From: Saprospiraceae bacterium
GTDB taxonomy: Bacteria > Bacteroidota > Bacteroidia > Chitinophagales > Saprospiraceae
Direction of reading: 5' to 3'
Assembly: GCA_016714895.1 (NCBI GenBank)
Contig: JADKBV010000001.1
Coordinates: forward strand, 1,116,001-1,180,000
DNA length: 64,000 nt
Below, one piece after another: positions 61,841-64,000 of this stretch. Each line of letters starts with the position of its first letter. The stretch's first letter is position 1. The position numbers and the translations under genes were made by a program. Below the pieces are notes generated by a model. That model had not been told where the DNA came from, searched no databases, and was given only the letters and a program-made list of their open reading frames with translations.

Positions 61841-62794
61841 TTAAAATGAGATCACATTGCCGAAGTCTTCGCGATACCAATCAAAAAGTGAAGATATTAC
61901 AACTTTGTTTTCTGCCAATTCGTTTTCAGCACTGCGTATAAAGTTTTTGGTTGCCGTATCCAGGGAGGTTTCCAGATTTTGAGGTGTCAAGGCTTTATTC
62001 AACAAAGGAGGACAGGATTTGGCCGCACAATTCAGAACAAAATGTATCCTGGGTTCGTCAAACTGAGGCCTGATGATATCATTTTCAATCTGGTTGAGGG
62101 AATATTTTTTTTTGCCTATACGTATCCAGATTTCATCCCAGGGCTTGCCGTTATATACATCTTTAATCGATTGGATCGGGTAGTTTTTTGTCACCAATAA
62201 TAAAGTATAGGCATTGTATGTATTAATCCATAAAACAAGTTTTTCTTTTTTAGTGCCTGTTTCAAATAATACATCATCAGACAAAGAGTTGGTATACTTT
62301 TCCAAAATAGCTATATCTTTTTTGAGTCCGTTATAATTTACCTTACCTTTATGATCAACATATTTGGTTAACAATTGCTGGTATATTTTTACATCAGAAT
62401 ACACTTTTGATTTTTCCGTTTCGGGAATTGGGTTTTCGTCCTTTTGGTTGATTCTGTCATCCGGCAAAAAAACAGGTTGTTCCGGTTTAACAGACGGTTT
62501 TCCCGGTGGTAAAAACTTTTCATTTGTTGTCTCTTTTATCTGAGAACCGACAATTACGTCCTTCTGTTGACCTGGTTTTTGGGATTGACTTCCCTTGTTT
62601 TGGGTGAGTACCTTATTTTGGTTTTCTGGCAGGTTACCTTCAGTATCCTGATTGTTTGACAGGATCGTATTTTCTTCCTGAATCACCGTATCATTTTTTG
62701 ATTGTGGTTCAGTTACAGATGACGGGTTATTTTTTTTTGTACATGCCAAAAAAAAACTTAAAAAAATAAAAAACACACAAATCCGTATCTTCAT
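61841..62794 (-). CDS. DUF547 lipoprotein, 317 aa
   Basis: Start at ATG 62794 (MKIRICVFFIFLSFFLACTK), giving a proper lipobox. Residues about 25-130 are low-complexity (Asn, Gln, Lys, Pro). The DUF547 domain (about 140-300) has HKGKVNYNGLKKD, LWINTYNAYTLLLVTKNYPI, and IHFVLNCAAKSCPPL with the conserved NxYN and CxxxSCPP motifs, a pattern reminiscent of papain-like folds. Function unknown. Confidence 0.88.
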   Translation of the reverse strand: MKIRICVFFIFLSFFLACTKKNNPSSVTEPQSKNDTVIQEENTILSNNQDTEGNLPENQNKVLTQNKGSQSQKPGQQKDVIVGSQIKETTNEKFLPPGKPSVKPEQPVFLPDDRINQKDENPIPETEKSKVYSDVKIYQQLLTKYVDHKGKVNYNGLKKDIAILEKYTNSLSDDVLFETGTKKEKLVLWINTYNAYTLLLVTKNYPIQSIKDVYNGKPWDEIWIRIGKKKYSLNQIENDIIRPQFDEPRIHFVLNCAAKSCPPLLNKALTPQNLETSLDTATKNFIRSAENELAENKVVISSLFDWYREDFGNVISF

Positions 62795-62898
62795 CATGGT
62801 ATCATTACATGGCGTCATAAGTAAAAACTAATTTATTGGTATTGCCAAAATCACAAATACATAACTTGTCCGGAACGAAAAAAATTACATAAATTCTC

Positions 62899-62933
62899 AA
62901 AAAAAACTAAGCTCCCCGAATCGAGGAGCTTAG
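62899..62933 (-). terminator. Terminator of the gliding-domain protein gene
   Basis: Near-perfect stem CTAAGCTCC-TCG/CGGGGAGCTTAG, followed on the minus strand by eight T's. Confidence 0.9.
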
Positions 62934-62988
62934 TGTTGATGATTGGTGATGGTAAAAAATTACCTGTCACATATGATTTTAATATCGG

Positions 62989-64000
62989 TTATCTGATTAC
63001 CGTAATATCACCTGTCAGGAATTCTGTTCTTGGATTATTACCTTGCAATAAAGAAACCGTTTCAATGATATACACATATACTCCCGGCATCACTTTTCTT
63101 CCGGCAAACTCCTGACCTTCCCAGCCTATGGATTCATTACCTTTAGCTACATAGGACTCATCGATATGGAATACAAGATTACCCCATCTGTCATAAATCT
63201 TAATGTATTTTACAATAAGGGTAGGATCATTGGTTTGTACAAAAAACAATTTTTCACCTCCTGATTCAGGTCTGATGATATTCGGAACTTCTGTAATGAT
63301 AATGGTCTGTGTGGTTGTATTTAATCGTGCATTGACAGAACAACCGTTATTGTAATAAACTGTTGCGGTATATTCGATTTGACCCACATTGACCGGAATC
63401 TGCGTCAGACTCAGACAATTGTTTCCTGTACATACTACAGGTACCCCGTTTATGGTCCAAACGACTGAATCGATGGCAAAACCGGCAAAGTCATCAGGTA
63501 AAACGTATGTGACGGTATCGCCGGTATTGACGACCAAAGGACCTGTGATTTCTATAATCGGCTCGTTCGGTATCGTGATATTAAATGGTGAGGTTACGGT
63601 GTTACAGCCTTTGGCATCAACAACCTGAAGGGTGTGGTTTCCTGCTCCAACATTCAGAATGCCCGGAGTCACCGGTTGGTTGTCCAACAATACATTTAAT
63701 GGATTGGTTCCTCCGGTTGCGCTGACATTTATGGTACCTGTCAGATCATCGTAACAAGGTGGTTGTACAGGAACTCCTACAACCATAGCTGGTGTCGGAT
63801 TGATCGTAATCGATGTCTCATCTTCGAAAGTACAGTTTTCCTGTACATAAGTGTATTCAAAAGTATGTACACCAACTCCGGCAGCCAAGGCATCAAATAC
63901 ACCCTGATCATTAATAAATGGAGATCCCGACCAGGTGGCTACTCCGGTATTATCATTGCCTGTAATGGTCAATTGTATCTGAATGGGACCTGTGACGTCT
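62989..64000 (-). CDS. C-terminal part of a large secreted protein with gliding-type (CHU_C) sorting domain
   Basis: The frame is open to the edge of the window (DVTGPIQIQLTITGND precedes the apparent first codon), so the gene begins outside. Visible are PKD/Ig-like repeats (GTINVSATGGTNPLNVLLDN, ITGPLVVNTGDTVTYVLPDD) and the final domain with VPNIIRPESGGEKLFFVQTN, IYDRWGNLVFHIDE, GWEGQEFAGRKVMPGVYVYI. That end is the gliding motility-associated C-terminal (type B) signal of type IX secretion. It is probably a long cell-surface adhesin. The terminator lies 55 bases after the stop. Confidence 0.92.
   Translation of the reverse strand, partial: DVTGPIQIQLTITGNDNTGVATWSGSPFINDQGVFDALAAGVGVHTFEYTYVQENCTFEDETSITINPTPAMVVGVPVQPPCYDDLTGTINVSATGGTNPLNVLLDNQPVTPGILNVGAGNHTLQVVDAKGCNTVTSPFNITIPNEPIIEITGPLVVNTGDTVTYVLPDDFAGFAIDSVVWTINGVPVVCTGNNCLSLTQIPVNVGQIEYTATVYYNNGCSVNARLNTTTQTIIITEVPNIIRPESGGEKLFFVQTNDPTLIVKYIKIYDRWGNLVFHIDESYVAKGNESIGWEGQEFAGRKVMPGVYVYIIETVSLLQGNNPRTEFLTGDITVIR

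Overview
The window comes from a Bacteroidota chromosome, probably from the Saprospiria/Chitinophagia side. The lineage is inferred from several signs: promoters of the TAnnTTTG type, secreted proteins with type IX secretion C-terminal domains (14593-15906, 50166-51791, 54518-58798) and a gliding-type C-terminal domain (62989-64000), VPS10-like sortilin propellers, DUF6261, MopE-type repeats, and many intergenic repeats. No species is claimed.

Layout. (1) 1-19.5 kb is ordinary, well-packed chromosome. It holds alanine dehydrogenase (partial), a secreted metalloprotease, a glycosyltransferase, the threonine degradation pair tdh-kbl, an S24 repressor, asnS, envelope proteins, a secreted beta-lactamase-fold hydrolase, and the holA-purK-purE operon diverging from tRNA-Ala(GGC). 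(2) 19.7-33.5 kb is a visibly AT-rich island on the minus strand that begins just past the tRNA. In transcription order it has a five-gene operon (four-TM protein, GTPase, GAP1-like coiled-coil protein, broken retropepsin-like protease, nuclease lipoprotein), a caspase-like protease, a GHKL ATPase carrying a PD-(D/E)XK-like C-terminus, and a nuclease-like gene cut in two by a dead IS21 element. (3) 33.5-42 kb is a repeat-rich, gene-poor stretch with a PIN-type toxin pair, an intact IS3 element, DUF6261, a 42-bp degenerate tandem array and an anchored alpha/beta hydrolase. (4) 42.5-58.8 kb has two large sortilin-like propeller proteins. Between them lie three toxin-antitoxin-like pairs (HicBA, RelE/ParE, DUF4160/DUF2442) embedded in copies of the same intergenic repeats, plus a secreted glycosidase and small genes. 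(5) 59-64 kb is again ordinary: propeller lipoprotein, 2-hydroxyacid dehydrogenase, DUF547 lipoprotein, and the end of a large adhesin-like protein.

Main observation. Four defence-like genes in the island and the PIN gene are each preceded by a TAnnTTTG promoter and a short upstream ORF. In four of these five cases the short ORF ends on or inside the start of the following gene (TAATG, ATGA, TGATG or a 20-nt overlap). Three of these leaders (23843-24073, 28030-28209, 33205-33417) are recognisably the same peptide in near-identical promoter DNA placed before three unrelated operons. A second leader family precedes the PIN gene and the hydrolase. This looks like a reusable expression cassette for accessory genes and, with the GTPase operon, is the best candidate for something not yet described. 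All functional statements rest on reading motifs by eye; no search was run.
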